Positions 7,293 to 15,699 of a DNA stretch of 64,000 nt are shown here, one piece after another. The notes below the pieces were generated by a model. It was not told the origin of the DNA and did no database searches. It saw only the letters and a list, made by a program, of their open reading frames with translations. Origin of the DNA: Clostridium ljungdahlii DSM 13528 (GTDB taxonomy: Bacteria; Bacillota; Clostridia; Clostridiales; Clostridiaceae). The translations under genes were made by a program, and so were the position numbers. The stretch is from the NCBI RefSeq assembly GCF_000143685.1, contig NC_014328.1, positions 1,488,001 to 1,552,000 on the forward strand, given 5' to 3'. Positions within the stretch are counted from its first letter, which is position 1, and each line of letters begins with the position of its first letter.

Positions 7293-9215
7293 ATGAATAA
7301 AAAGTTATCTAAAGATGCATATGGCGGCGTAGCTGGTAAAGACTATGTTCCTTACATATCCGATGGCTCTAAATCTGGTGGAAATGTTGCTGTATTAACA
7401 ATCGGTATTATTCTAGCTGTACTATTTGCAGCATCTACTGCCTATTCAGGTATGAAATCAGGGCTTACAGTTGCTGCTGGTATACCTGGATCTATAATAG
7501 GATCTGTATTTATAGCTATATTTGCTAAAAAGAAAGGTATCCTTGGCAAAAATTTGGTCCAAGGTATGTCAAGTGGTGGAGAATCAATTGCTAGTGGTAT
7601 GATATTTGTTTTACCTGCAATAATTTTAATAGGTTCAAAATTTTCTTTCTTGGAAGGCTTTGTTGTTGGTGTAGGAGGAGTTTTATTTGGAATAGGAATA
7701 GCTTCTCTTGTTTACAATTATTTAATAATTGAAGAACATGGTAAATTAATGTACCCTGAGTCAATGGCCATATCTGAAACACTTGTTGCTTCAGAAGGTG
7801 CTAAAGAATCAGTAAAGTATATGGGAATAGGCTTTGGAATAGGTGGTATTATAACTGTTTTTACTAGTTCATTCTTAAATGTAGCTAATGATGTTATAAG
7901 CTATGTAAACGAGTCTTTTTATAAGTGGAAATTTGAAGTTGAAGCTAACCCTCTATTATTAGGTATAGGATTTATAGTTGGCATAGATGTTTCCTTAACT
8001 ATGTTTGCTGGTTCTATATTATCTAACTTTGCTGTTACACCTTTAATAGGTTATTTCGTTTCTCTTGGAAAAGGCGGTGCAACTGTATGGAATAATTCAC
8101 ATGTTGCTTTAAGTGCCATGCAAGTTAAGGATATAACAGGCAGTTATGTAAAATATATCGGAGCAGGTATGATGCTTTCTGGCGGTTTTATAGGTGCTAT
8201 AAAACTTATACCAACTATAGTATCTTCTGTAAAGGAAACTCTTGGTGCCAAGTCTTCAAAGGGTTCTGGTAGTTCATCTGCTGAAAATTTAATATTATTT
8301 GGTGGTATAATAATAGGATTCGTAGGTGGCTTCATGATATCTGGTGGTAATATACTAATGGCAATAATAGCTTCTATTTTATCACTGTTGTTGTCAATGC
8401 TATTTGTTATAGTTTCTGGTCGTTTAACTGGTACTATAGGAACTTCAAATCTTCCTGTATCCGGTATGACTATAGCTTCTATAGTTATTGTAACATTATT
8501 ATTTGTTACAATGGGATGGAAAAGTTCTGTAAATAACAGATCTTTACTTTTATTTGGTACATTTATAGTTACCGCTATATCTGCAGCTGGTGGTTACTGT
8601 CAATCACAAAAAGTTACTTTCCTAATTGGTGGTGACAAAAATGAAATGCAAAAATACTTTACTATAGCTGGTATAGTTGGTGCTGCAGTAGTTACTGGTG
8701 TTATACTATTACTTTCAAGTCAACTTGCAATGACTGGTGATAACGTACCATTTGCATTACCTCAAGCTAATCTAATGTCAACATTAACGGGTGGTATAAT
8801 GTCAGGTAGTTTGCCTTGGGTTATGATAATTGTTGGTATTGTTATGGGAGTTACTTTATTCTTATTAAAACTTCCTGTAATGACAATTGCAATAGGATTC
8901 TATTTGCCAATATCTACAAATGCCATAATATTAATAGGCGCATTTGTTCGTCTATTTGTAGAAAAGACTTCTAAAAGTGAAAAACAAAAAGAAGCCAGAG
9001 TTTCTAATGGTATAAGTTTATCTTCTGGACTCGTTGCTGGTGGTTCCATAATAGGACTTGTAGGCATAATACTTATAAATGTATTAAAAGTTGTAAAAGT
9101 AGGTGAACCGAGTGGATTTGCTGCTTCTAATGGAATGGGATATGTAGTATTAGCAGCGTTAATAATAGCTTCCATAATACCTATAATGAAGAGTAAGGAA
9201 AAAAATGCCGAATAA
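7293..9215 (+). CDS. OPT family oligopeptide/metal-chelate transporter
   Basis: The 640-residue polytopic membrane protein has at least fourteen hydrophobic segments and the OPT features near the N-terminus (TAYSGMKSGLTVAAGIPGSI), MYPESMAISETL and GGYCQSQKV. OPT proteins import small peptides or metal-siderophore complexes with protons. The ATG is preceded by AAAGGAGGT. The stop codon overlaps the start of a PqqD-like gene by 11 nt, so the two are translationally coupled, and a strong terminator follows the pair. A Gly/Ser-rich cytoplasmic loop (about residues 315-330) splits the two halves. Confidence 0.88.
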   Translation: MNKKLSKDAYGGVAGKDYVPYISDGSKSGGNVAVLTIGIILAVLFAASTAYSGMKSGLTVAAGIPGSIIGSVFIAIFAKKKGILGKNLVQGMSSGGESIASGMIFVLPAIILIGSKFSFLEGFVVGVGGVLFGIGIASLVYNYLIIEEHGKLMYPESMAISETLVASEGAKESVKYMGIGFGIGGIITVFTSSFLNVANDVISYVNESFYKWKFEVEANPLLLGIGFIVGIDVSLTMFAGSILSNFAVTPLIGYFVSLGKGGATVWNNSHVALSAMQVKDITGSYVKYIGAGMMLSGGFIGAIKLIPTIVSSVKETLGAKSSKGSGSSSAENLILFGGIIIGFVGGFMISGGNILMAIIASILSLLLSMLFVIVSGRLTGTIGTSNLPVSGMTIASIVIVTLLFVTMGWKSSVNNRSLLLFGTFIVTAISAAGGYCQSQKVTFLIGGDKNEMQKYFTIAGIVGAAVVTGVILLLSSQLAMTGDNVPFALPQANLMSTLTGGIMSGSLPWVMIIVGIVMGVTLFLLKLPVMTIAIGFYLPISTNAIILIGAFVRLFVEKTSKSEKQKEARVSNGISLSSGLVAGGSIIGLVGIILINVLKVVKVGEPSGFAASNGMGYVVLAALIIASIIPIMKSKEKNAE

Positions 9216-9555
9216 CAACGAAGAGGTATTAAATATAATATTTAAAATCTCTGATAATTTAGAATATGAGGTAGATGAAGACAGCATTGTGACTATACTT
9301 GAAAAACAAGATCATAAGATTCAAAAGTTCTTTAGAAAAATTAAATTTAGAATTCCAGAATACAAAAAAATTACTCTGGACGAATATTCAAGTTATGTGT
9401 TTTTACAGATAGATGGAAAGAAAACTGTAAAAGCTATTGGAGAAAATTTAGAAGCAAAGTATGGTGATAAAGTTAATCCGCTTTATGAAAGATTGTTGTT
9501 ATTCTTAAACCATATAGATGTTAATTGTCACTATATAGAAAAAACAAATTCATAA
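9205..9555 (+). CDS. PqqD-like (RiPP recognition element fold) small protein
   Basis: The 116-residue soluble protein's C-terminal two thirds (FRIPEYKKITLDEYSSYVFLQIDGKKTVKAIGENL...) match the PqqD winged-helix pattern: a three-strand hairpin followed by a D/G turn and the helix TVKAIGENLEAKYG. PqqD-type domains bind precursor peptides for radical SAM or other modifying enzymes. Here there is no nearby peptide maturase and the gene overlaps an OPT transporter gene, so it may act as a cytoplasmic peptide-binding partner of that transporter. That role is inference. Confidence 0.72.
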   Translation: MPNNNEEVLNIIFKISDNLEYEVDEDSIVTILEKQDHKIQKFFRKIKFRIPEYKKITLDEYSSYVFLQIDGKKTVKAIGENLEAKYGDKVNPLYERLLLFLNHIDVNCHYIEKTNS

Positions 9556-9597
9556 AAATAAAGATGGCGCTATGTGGTAGCTGCCATCTTTATTTTT
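9554..9597 (+). terminator. Intrinsic terminator after the OPT-PqqD operon
   Basis: A 15-bp stem (AAAAATAAAGATGGC / GCCATCTTTATTTTT) with a 14-nt loop ends in a U-rich tract directly after the stop codon. Confidence 0.85.
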
Positions 9598-9644
9598 ATG
9601 AATTTTTACAAACTTCAAATAGAATATATAAAGCAAATATGCTA

Positions 9645-9707
9645 TTGACATATTTAGAAGTAAGTACTAATATATATAATATAATTGATTATGATTATCA
9701 ATATCAA
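9645..9707 (+). promoter_or_regulatory. Promoter and Fur box of the feo operon
   Basis: TTGACA (9645-9650), a 17-bp spacer and TAATAT (9668-9673) form a near-consensus promoter. Immediately downstream, 9685-9707 reads TTGATTATGATTATCA followed by ATATCAA, a good match to the 19-bp Fur box (GATAATGATAATCATTATC type). Ferrous iron repression of feoAAB through Fur is the expected control. Confidence 0.75.
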
Positions 9708-9756
9708 TTGCAAATATTGTACATAAAAATTGTACTATTTTTAGGAGAGTGATATT

Positions 9757-9993
9757 ATGGCCAATAGTATAGGACTTAATGAAGTCAAAATTAAATCAAG
9801 AGTTAAGGTAGTTCAAATATTACCTGAAAGTAAAGTAAGAAAAAAAATTATGGACATGGGTATTGTAAGAGGGACTGAAATTGTTGTAGCAGGAAAAGCA
9901 CCCATGGGTGATCCAATAGAACTTCAGGTTAGAGGATACAGCTTAAGTTTAAGAAAAAATGAAGCAAAAGATATTTTAGTAGAGCTAGTATAA
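9757..9993 (+). CDS. feoA: FeoA family protein, first copy
   Basis: The 78-residue SH3-like FeoA domain protein has the typical order: a start strand, KVRKKIMDMGIVRGTEI, APMGDPIELQVRGYSLSLRKNEA. FeoA is a small cytoplasmic partner needed for FeoB-driven ferrous iron uptake. The ATG has GGAGAG upstream. It is the first gene of the Fur-controlled operon and is followed 24 nt later by a second feoA. The two copies are clearly different in sequence, a common arrangement in clostridia that may give a heteromeric regulator. Confidence 0.92.
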   Translation: MANSIGLNEVKIKSRVKVVQILPESKVRKKIMDMGIVRGTEIVVAGKAPMGDPIELQVRGYSLSLRKNEAKDILVELV

Positions 9994-10017
9994 AAAATTT
10001 GTTAGGAGGTGATTCAT

Positions 10018-10251
10018 ATGATTGAAAGCAATATGCCGTTAAATGCTGTTTCAATGGGGAGAAGCGCCGAAATAAAAGATGTAGTTGGCAGTGAAATTAT
10101 GTGCAAGAAGCTTATGGAAATGGGACTTAGTAAAGGAACTATAATTAAAATAATGAATAATGACATAGGACATTTGGTAGTAAAACTTGGTGAAACCAGG
10201 CTTGTACTTGGGCGTTCAATGGCACAAAAAGTTATGGTTAGAGAAGTTTAA
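10018..10251 (+). CDS. feoA: FeoA family protein, second copy
   Basis: The 77-residue protein has the same SH3-like domain (CKKLMEMGLSKGTIIKIMNN, GETRLVLGRSMAQKVMV). ATG 10018 is preferred over an in-frame GTG at 10009 because AGGAGG (10004-10009) is then 8 nt away. It precedes feoB by 24 nt and is expected to be cotranscribed with it. Confidence 0.9.
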   Translation: MIESNMPLNAVSMGRSAEIKDVVGSEIMCKKLMEMGLSKGTIIKIMNNDIGHLVVKLGETRLVLGRSMAQKVMVREV

Positions 10252-10275
10252 AGTTAATATATTGGAGGCTTGATG

Positions 10276-12318
10276 ATGAATAAAAATTTGGTTATTGCTT
10301 TAGCGGGCAATCCTAACTGCGGTAAAACTAGTTTATTTAATGAACTTACAGGCTCAAGACAGCATGTAGGGAATTGGCCGGGTGTTACAGTTGAGAAAAA
10401 AGAGGGAAAATTAAAATTTCAAGGTAGAGATATAACAGTAGTTGATTTGCCAGGAACGTATAGTTTAGGGGCATATTCAGAGGATGAAGTTGTAGCTCGT
10501 GATTTTATACTTAAAGAAAAACCTGATGTGGTTATTAATGTAGTAGATTCCTGTAATCTTGAAAGAAATTTATATCTTACGATGCAGATTCTTGAAACTG
10601 GAGCTAAAGTAGTTTTAGCACTTAATATGATGGATGAAGCTAAAAATAAAGATATAAAAATCGATGCGAAAAAATTATCCAGTGCTATTGGAATACCAGC
10701 AGTTCCAACAGTAGCAACTAAAGGTCAGGGAATAAATGGGTTAATAAGTGAAGCTGTTAAGCTTGGAGATTTAAAAGAGTATAATTTATATAAAATTGAT
10801 TATGGTGCTGAAGTAGAAAGAGAAACAGGAAAAATAGAACTTGCTTTTTCAGAAGCAGCTGCAGCTCTTGAATATCCATCTTTCTGGACGGCATTAAAGC
10901 TTATAGAAAATGATGAATATATAAATAAATATGTGGGTGAGAAAGTAAAAACAAATGCAATAAAGAAACAGGTTCAAAATAGTATAGAAAAAATTACTAA
11001 GTCTATTGGCTATGAGCCGGATGCTTTTATAATTGACAAAAGGTATGAAAAGATAAGCAGTGTTGTTAAAGATAGTGTAAAGAAAAATACAGTTGTTAAA
11101 GAAACTGTTTCGGATAAAATAGATAAAGTAATTACCAATAAATGGCTTGGAATACCTATATTTGCACTTATAATGTTTGGTGTTTATCAGATTTCAATAG
11201 GTCTTGGTAATGGCCCACTTGCTGATTTAGTAAATGACTGGATAGGTAAGCTTGGAGCTAGCGTGGATTTTGGACTTCAACATATAGGGGCACCTGGACT
11301 TTTGGGCGATTTTGTTAGAGATGGTATTTTTGGTGGTGTTGGTTCAGTACTTGGATTTATGCCTATGATTTTGATAATGTTTTTCTTAATATCCCTTCTG
11401 GAAGACAGCGGATATATGGCAAGAGCTGCTTATGTAATGGACAGGCTCATGCATGCAGTTGGGCTCCATGGTAAAACAGCAGTATCACTTATAATTGGAT
11501 CAGGTTGTAATGTTGCAGGAATAATGTCGGCAAGAACTCTTGAAAACAAGAAGGATAGAATGATAGCTATTTTAATAAGTCCTTTCATTTCATGTCCGGC
11601 AAGGCTTGAAATTTATGGATTATTTATTGGAGCATTCTTTGCAAACAAAACAGTAGGTATATTTAGTGAAGGCGGACTTATTGTATTTATACTCTATGCT
11701 TTAGGTATTGCAGTTGCAATATTGATGGGGAAATTTTTTAGTTCAAAAGTATTTAAAGGTGAAAATTCATATTTTGTTATGGAATTACCTCCATATCGTA
11801 TACCAACTCTTAAAGGAATTTTAATTCATATGTGGGAAAAATCAAGTCACTTTTTAAAGAAGGCAGGAACCGTTATTTTAGTTGTATGTATAGTTGTTTG
11901 GATTCTTACTAATTTACCAGCAGGTGCACCACAAGACAAAACTATATTAGCAAGATTAGGATCATTAATAGCTCCTATATTTAAACCGGCAGGTTTTGGA
12001 ACATGGCAGGCAGGAGTTGCACTTATTACAGGATTTGCAGCTAAAGAAGCCGTTGTTGGTACTTTTGGAACAATTTATGGAGTAGAGGAAGGAGTACATC
12101 TCTTCCATGCAATACAAAATACTTTTACACCGCTTACAGCAATGTCATTTATGGTAATGTGCCTTTTATATGTACCATGTGTTGCAACTATAGGAGCAGT
12201 AAAAAGTGAAACAAATTCAAGTAAATGGACATGGGCAGCAGTAGGGTATACTTGTGCAATTGGATGGATATGTGCAGTAATAGTATACCAGGTAGGAAGA
12301 TTGATGGGATTTGTTTAA
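10276..12318 (+). CDS. feoB: Ferrous iron transport protein B
   Basis: The 680-residue protein has an N-terminal G-protein domain with G1 GNPNCGKTS (11-19), G3 DLPGTY and G4 NMMD. A helical GDI-like insert follows, then a membrane domain from about residue 290 with the gate motifs GSGCNVAGI and YVPCVATIG. It transports Fe2+ across the cytoplasmic membrane, driven or gated by nucleotide hydrolysis. ATG 10276 is chosen (GGAGG 7 nt upstream) over ATG 10273. Two feoA genes lie upstream and a FeoC-like gene downstream. Confidence 0.96.
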   Translation: MNKNLVIALAGNPNCGKTSLFNELTGSRQHVGNWPGVTVEKKEGKLKFQGRDITVVDLPGTYSLGAYSEDEVVARDFILKEKPDVVINVVDSCNLERNLYLTMQILETGAKVVLALNMMDEAKNKDIKIDAKKLSSAIGIPAVPTVATKGQGINGLISEAVKLGDLKEYNLYKIDYGAEVERETGKIELAFSEAAAALEYPSFWTALKLIENDEYINKYVGEKVKTNAIKKQVQNSIEKITKSIGYEPDAFIIDKRYEKISSVVKDSVKKNTVVKETVSDKIDKVITNKWLGIPIFALIMFGVYQISIGLGNGPLADLVNDWIGKLGASVDFGLQHIGAPGLLGDFVRDGIFGGVGSVLGFMPMILIMFFLISLLEDSGYMARAAYVMDRLMHAVGLHGKTAVSLIIGSGCNVAGIMSARTLENKKDRMIAILISPFISCPARLEIYGLFIGAFFANKTVGIFSEGGLIVFILYALGIAVAILMGKFFSSKVFKGENSYFVMELPPYRIPTLKGILIHMWEKSSHFLKKAGTVILVVCIVVWILTNLPAGAPQDKTILARLGSLIAPIFKPAGFGTWQAGVALITGFAAKEAVVGTFGTIYGVEEGVHLFHAIQNTFTPLTAMSFMVMCLLYVPCVATIGAVKSETNSSKWTWAAVGYTCAIGWICAVIVYQVGRLMGFV

Positions 12319-12331
12319 ATTACACTTTTAA

Positions 12332-12353
12332 TGAGAATGAATATTAATATCAT
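12332..12353. promoter_or_regulatory. Candidate internal Fur box before the FeoC-like gene
   Basis: TGAGAATGAATATTAATATCAT resembles a Fur box (alternating AAT/ATT hexamers, 14 nt after the feoB stop). It would allow separate iron control of the downstream genes. Confidence 0.4.
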
Positions 12354-12381
12354 TAAAAAGAAATACGAAAGGATGATTTTT

Positions 12382-12660
12382 ATGATTATGAAAATTTTGA
12401 AGAGACTTTCAAAAGGAGGACTGTATTCAAATAAAATTATGGCTAAAGAACTTGGAATAGATGAAGGCCTGGTTGAGCAAATGATATCGCAGCTTGAAAG
12501 ACTTGGATATATAAAGCGAGATAATATGAATGCTTCATCAGGTTGTGATTGTGGATGCTGCGATTCAAAAAAGAAAAAAAGTTGCTGCAGTGGTAAAGAC
12601 AATATAAGCATAGATTTGTGGAAGCTTACGGAGAAGGGAAAAGCAGTAGTTGCTGGATAA
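12382..12660 (+). CDS. FeoC-like winged-helix protein with Cys-rich segment
   Basis: The 92-residue protein has an N-terminal winged helix (about 1-55: LKRLSKGGLYSNKIMAKELGIDEGLVEQ). A cluster of seven cysteines follows (SGCDCGCCDSKKKKSCCSG) with a short tail. FeoC proteins modulate FeoB and can hold an iron-sulfur cluster through a Cys loop, and the position directly after feoB supports that. ATG 12382 is preferred to 12331 because GAAAGGA is 8 nt upstream and the longer form would be read through the Fur-like site. An iron-sulfur sensory role is inference. Confidence 0.75.
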   Translation: MIMKILKRLSKGGLYSNKIMAKELGIDEGLVEQMISQLERLGYIKRDNMNASSGCDCGCCDSKKKKSCCSGKDNISIDLWKLTEKGKAVVAG

Positions 12661-12674
12661 AAATTGCTTTTATA

Positions 12675-12691
12675 TTGATAATGATAGTCAA
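12675..12691. promoter_or_regulatory. Candidate Fur box before the flavodoxin gene
   Basis: TTGATAATGATAGTCAA is close to the Fur consensus core GATAATGATA and sits 33 nt before the flavodoxin start, consistent with flavodoxin replacing ferredoxin under iron limitation. Confidence 0.55.
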
Positions 12692-12723
12692 CAAATAAAA
12701 CTGATTATAAGGAGGATTAAGTT

Positions 12724-13152
12724 ATGAAAAAAATATCAATTATTTATTGGAGTGGTACAGGAAATACTGAGACTATGGCAAAAGCAATACGAGAAGGAGC
12801 CAAAAGTGAAAATGTAGATGTTAAACTTGTTGGTGTAGGCGAAGCAAGTGTAGAAGATGTGTCAGGTGCAGATATTGTTGCCTTTGGATGCCCTGCAATG
12901 GGTGATGAACAGCTTGAAGAAAATGAAATGGAACCATTTATAAAATCTATTTTACATGATATTAAAGATAAAGATATTGTTCTATTTGGTTCATATGGTT
13001 GGGGTAGCGGAGATTGGATGACTAACTGGGAAGATCAGATGAAGGAGTACGGAGCAAATCTCGTAGAAGAAAGCCTTATAATAAATGAAGAACCGGATGA
13101 TGATGGACTAGAAAAATGTGAAAAACTAGGCGAGGCATTAGCAGAAAAATAA
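12724..13152 (+). CDS. Flavodoxin
   Basis: The 142-residue short-chain flavodoxin has the FMN phosphate loop IIYWSGTGNTETMA at the N-terminus, ADIVAFGCPAMGDEQLEE and FGSYGWGSGDWM for the isoalloxazine loops. It is a soluble low-potential one-electron carrier that replaces ferredoxin when iron is scarce. It has its own candidate Fur box and a GGAGG site, and lies between the feo operon and a DUF3793 gene, so it belongs to the iron-starvation group. Confidence 0.93.
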   Translation: MKKISIIYWSGTGNTETMAKAIREGAKSENVDVKLVGVGEASVEDVSGADIVAFGCPAMGDEQLEENEMEPFIKSILHDIKDKDIVLFGSYGWGSGDWMTNWEDQMKEYGANLVEESLIINEEPDDDGLEKCEKLGEALAEK

Positions 13153-13180
13153 AAATTTTTAAATATAGGGGAGGTTATTT

Positions 13181-13788
13181 ATGAGTAGAGAACAGGTAAA
13201 TAAATTTTTTAATATAATTAATGAGTATAATGATTTTGAATACTTATTGTATGTGATAATATGCCATTGTGCTCCAACTTTAAAAAGACAAAAAATAGCC
13301 TCCCTTATTATATTTAGTGATAATGGAAGAAAGCTAAATTTAATATGGGAAAAATATAAGGATAGAATAAAAGAAAATTTAAGGATTAGTTTTTTTGAAT
13401 TGAGAAGGAATAAAAAAATATAACAGTATTATTCTATAACGATAAAATGTTGGAGACAAGTATAAAGTGTCAAAAAAATATAGATTTTCTAAATAGATTT
13501 GGATATACAAATGAAATGGATCTTAACCAATGTTTATGCCATTTAAGTAAAAGGTTTCAGAAAATATGTCCACACGAGATAGGCGTATTTCTAGGATATC
13601 CTATAGAAGATGTAATAACGTTTGTAGATTGTCCTAGTATAAAATGTAAAATGATAGGCTATTGGAAGGTTTACCATGATGTAGAAAATGCTAAAGTGAT
13701 TTTTAATAGATATGATTTAATAAAGAAAAAAATAAGGCGGCTAATTCTTAAAGGATATAAACCTACTCAATTGATACTAAATGTATAA
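13181..13788 (+). pseudogene. DUF3793 family protein split by a frameshift
   Basis: Codons from 13181 encode the N-terminal part (CHCAPTLKRQKIASLI, typical of DUF3793) and stop at 13421. The continuation lies in the -1 frame: ITVLFYNDKMLETSIKC...CPHEIGVFLGYPIEDVI...GYWKVYHDVENA, ending at 13788. The switch maps to the A7 run at 13412-13418. Joined across it, the product is about 202 residues, the normal family size. Either a one-base deletion inactivated the gene, or it is a sequencing error or slippage. DUF3793 genes commonly neighbour flavodoxin and iron genes in clostridia; function is unknown. Confidence 0.8.
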
Positions 13789-13833
13789 ATTTATTGTCTA
13801 AGATGATGATTGCAAAATATGTTATAGAAAAAT

Positions 13834-13874
13834 AATGGGTATAGATTTGGTTCTTTCACAAATCTATACCCATT
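13834..13874. terminator. Bidirectional hairpin between convergent DUF3793 gene and MFS remnant
   Basis: A perfect 16-bp stem AATGGGTATAGATTTG / CAAATCTATACCCATT with a 9-nt loop lies 45 nt after the DUF3793 stop. Confidence 0.75.
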
Positions 13875-13886
13875 CCTCTAGAAACC

Positions 13887-14515
13887 CTATATTTGAACTT
13901 TTAATGCATTTGGTTCATATACTTTGGGCACTGCTCTTGCCATAAAAATTAAAGTTGCAATCAAAAATATTGTAACTACAATAAAAAGTACATATTGGTA
14001 AGCAAATTTGCTTAAAACAAATCTGCAAATTAATGATCCAAATGGAACAGCTCCCAGGCAGAAAACCCCTATTATGGAAAAGAACCGTGTCCTCATTTCA
14101 ATTGGAACCATCCTTTGAAGGTTGACATTCATAGGTTATATTCTTATAAGTTATGAGAAATGAACAAATTGCAGATATTATAAGTGACAGTCCATTTAAA
14201 TAAAATACTGTTTGAATTCCAAAGAGTTCGGCATATTATACCTCCGATAGAAGGTCCTATAATCATTGAAATTGTATCACTTCCACCTCTGATGGATGTA
14301 GGCTCTCATAAGTTTTTCTTCACCCGCCAGTTCTGGAAGGATTGCTGTAGATGATGCTAGGAAAATGCTGTCCATAATAGAAATAAATATTTGAAGAAGG
14401 AATAGTATATATATATTTAAATTGTTAGATAAGGCTAAAATCCCTAAACAAATTATTAAAATTGCCATGCCTGTATCGGTTACTAATATGATTGACGTCC
14501 TTTGACTGAACGCCT
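13887..14515 (-). pseudogene. Decayed MFS transporter (N-terminus lost, several frameshifts)
   Basis: Three frames on the minus strand carry consecutive pieces of one MFS permease. QRTSIILVTDTGMAILII...SSTAILPELAGEEKLMRAYI comes first (to about 14277), then ISMIIGPSIGGII and FGIQTVFYLNGLSLIISAICS, then NVNLQRMVPIEMRTRFFSIIGVFCLGAVPFGSLI to the C-terminus at 13887. At least three indels separate them and the first transmembrane helices are missing; similarity stops at about 14515, where an unrelated frame joins. The gene is dead. It resembled the MFS_3/multidrug type. Confidence 0.8.
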
Positions 14516-14905
14516 ACAATCTTTAAATCTTTGTACTCATTTAAAATATCAATGCAACTTGAAAGATTTTTAAGCATATCTGCATTTACATATTTTTTAT
14601 CTTTTCGGGAATATACCTTTGCACAAATGGAGTCTTTACAATTGAAAGTCCAAATTTTAAAAATATATTTTGCATTTTGTGGTATAGAAATTTTTCCTAT
14701 AGTTTTAAACATGGTCTTTATGAATTTAATTGTAGTTTCAGAAGTAAAATAGAATGTAGGAATTGTACCTCTAAATCTAAATTTATATAAAACATTTTTG
14801 TATAAATCAGAACTGCTCCTATTTACTGTAAAATAATTGATGTGTAGTTTAGTTATCTCAAATACAACAATAAATACATAGCGGAAATCAATAAGTTTTT
14901 ATTGA
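14515..14905 (-). pseudogene. Unrecognised coding remnant without start
   Basis: A minus-strand frame is open for about 130 codons from near 14905 to the MFS junction (RYVFIVVFEITKLHINYFTV...SETTIKFIKTMFKTIGKIS...ADMLKNLSSCIDILNEYKD), too long for chance in this AT-rich DNA. There is no ribosome site, and the frame then runs on antisense into the MFS fragment. It appears to be the middle of a gene fused to the MFS remnant by deletion. I do not recognise the family. Confidence 0.4.
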
Positions 14906-14961
14906 AAAACAATAAAAAGCATGTTATCTTATACACAAGAATTAAAAGTGAGGTGCTTTTT

Positions 14962-15414
14962 ATGAAACTAGAATCAACAATTTTTTTAAAGATAGCTGTT
15001 ATTTTTATTGGAAGTCCAGTTCTTGCTTTGTGCATATTTTGGTTACCTGGATTTGTAAATTATTTGTCTTATCCCATTTTAGCAGGTGTGTATACCACAG
15101 CAATATCGTTTTTCTTTGCTCTGTATCAGGCATTAAAACTTTTAAGCTATATTGACAAGAACAAAGCTTTCTCAGAGTTATCTGTAAATGCTTTAAAGTA
15201 TATAAAATATTGTGCAATTACAATTAGTATTTTGTATGCAGCACTAATACCACTCTTATTTCCCATAGCAGATGCAGATGATGCACCAGGTCTTGTAGCA
15301 TTTCCAATTATTTTTACTTTTGCATCCATTGTGATTGCAGTTTTTGCTGCCGTTCTTCAAAAGCTTTTAAAAGAAGCTATAAATATAAAATCAGAAAATG
15401 ACTTAACAGTTTGA
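14962..15414 (+). CDS. DUF2975 membrane protein
   Basis: The 150-residue protein has four hydrophobic segments and a charged linker YIDKNKAFSELSVNALKYIKYC between helices 2 and 3, the hallmark of DUF2975. ATG 14962 follows AGTGAGGTG, and a promoter-like TTGAAA-17-TATCTT lies just upstream. It overlaps nothing and is followed after 8 nt by a small XRE regulator, the standard partner of DUF2975 proteins in Firmicutes. The family's biochemical role is unknown; the pair is thought to act as a membrane sensor with its regulator. Confidence 0.85.
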   Translation: MKLESTIFLKIAVIFIGSPVLALCIFWLPGFVNYLSYPILAGVYTTAISFFFALYQALKLLSYIDKNKAFSELSVNALKYIKYCAITISILYAALIPLLFPIADADDAPGLVAFPIIFTFASIVIAVFAAVLQKLLKEAINIKSENDLTV

Positions 15415-15422
15415 GGTGATAT

Positions 15423-15632
15423 ATGGCCATTATAATTAATGTAGATGTGATGTTAGCTAAAAGAAAAATGAGCGTAACTGAACTTTCAGAGAAAGTTGGA
15501 ATAACTATGGCAAATCTCTCTATACTAAAGAATGGAAAGGCAAAAGCTATTCGATTTTCAACTTTAGAAGGAATATGTAAAGCTTTGGGATGCCAACCAG
15601 GTGATATTTTAGAATACAGAAATGATGGATAA
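15423..15632 (+). CDS. Small XRE/Cro-type helix-turn-helix regulator (YozG-like)
   Basis: The 69-residue, single-domain protein has LAKRKMSVTELSEKVGITMANLSILKNGKAKAIRF as the five-helix DNA-binding fold and a C-terminal LGCQPGDILEY that is typical of the YozG group. GAGGTG precedes the ATG. It is cotranscribed with the DUF2975 gene and probably regulates the pair. Confidence 0.88.
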   Translation: MAIIINVDVMLAKRKMSVTELSEKVGITMANLSILKNGKAKAIRFSTLEGICKALGCQPGDILEYRNDG

Positions 15633-15699
15633 ATGGAATGCTCTGTACTGCAAGTAGATTAGTTAAATATTGAATAAAATTTGTTTAAGGAGATAATGT

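Noticed and set aside
13447..13788. Second half of the DUF3793 gene as an independent gene
   Set aside because: No ribosome site at 13447 and the conserved family sequence continues upstream of it in the same frame up to the A7 run.
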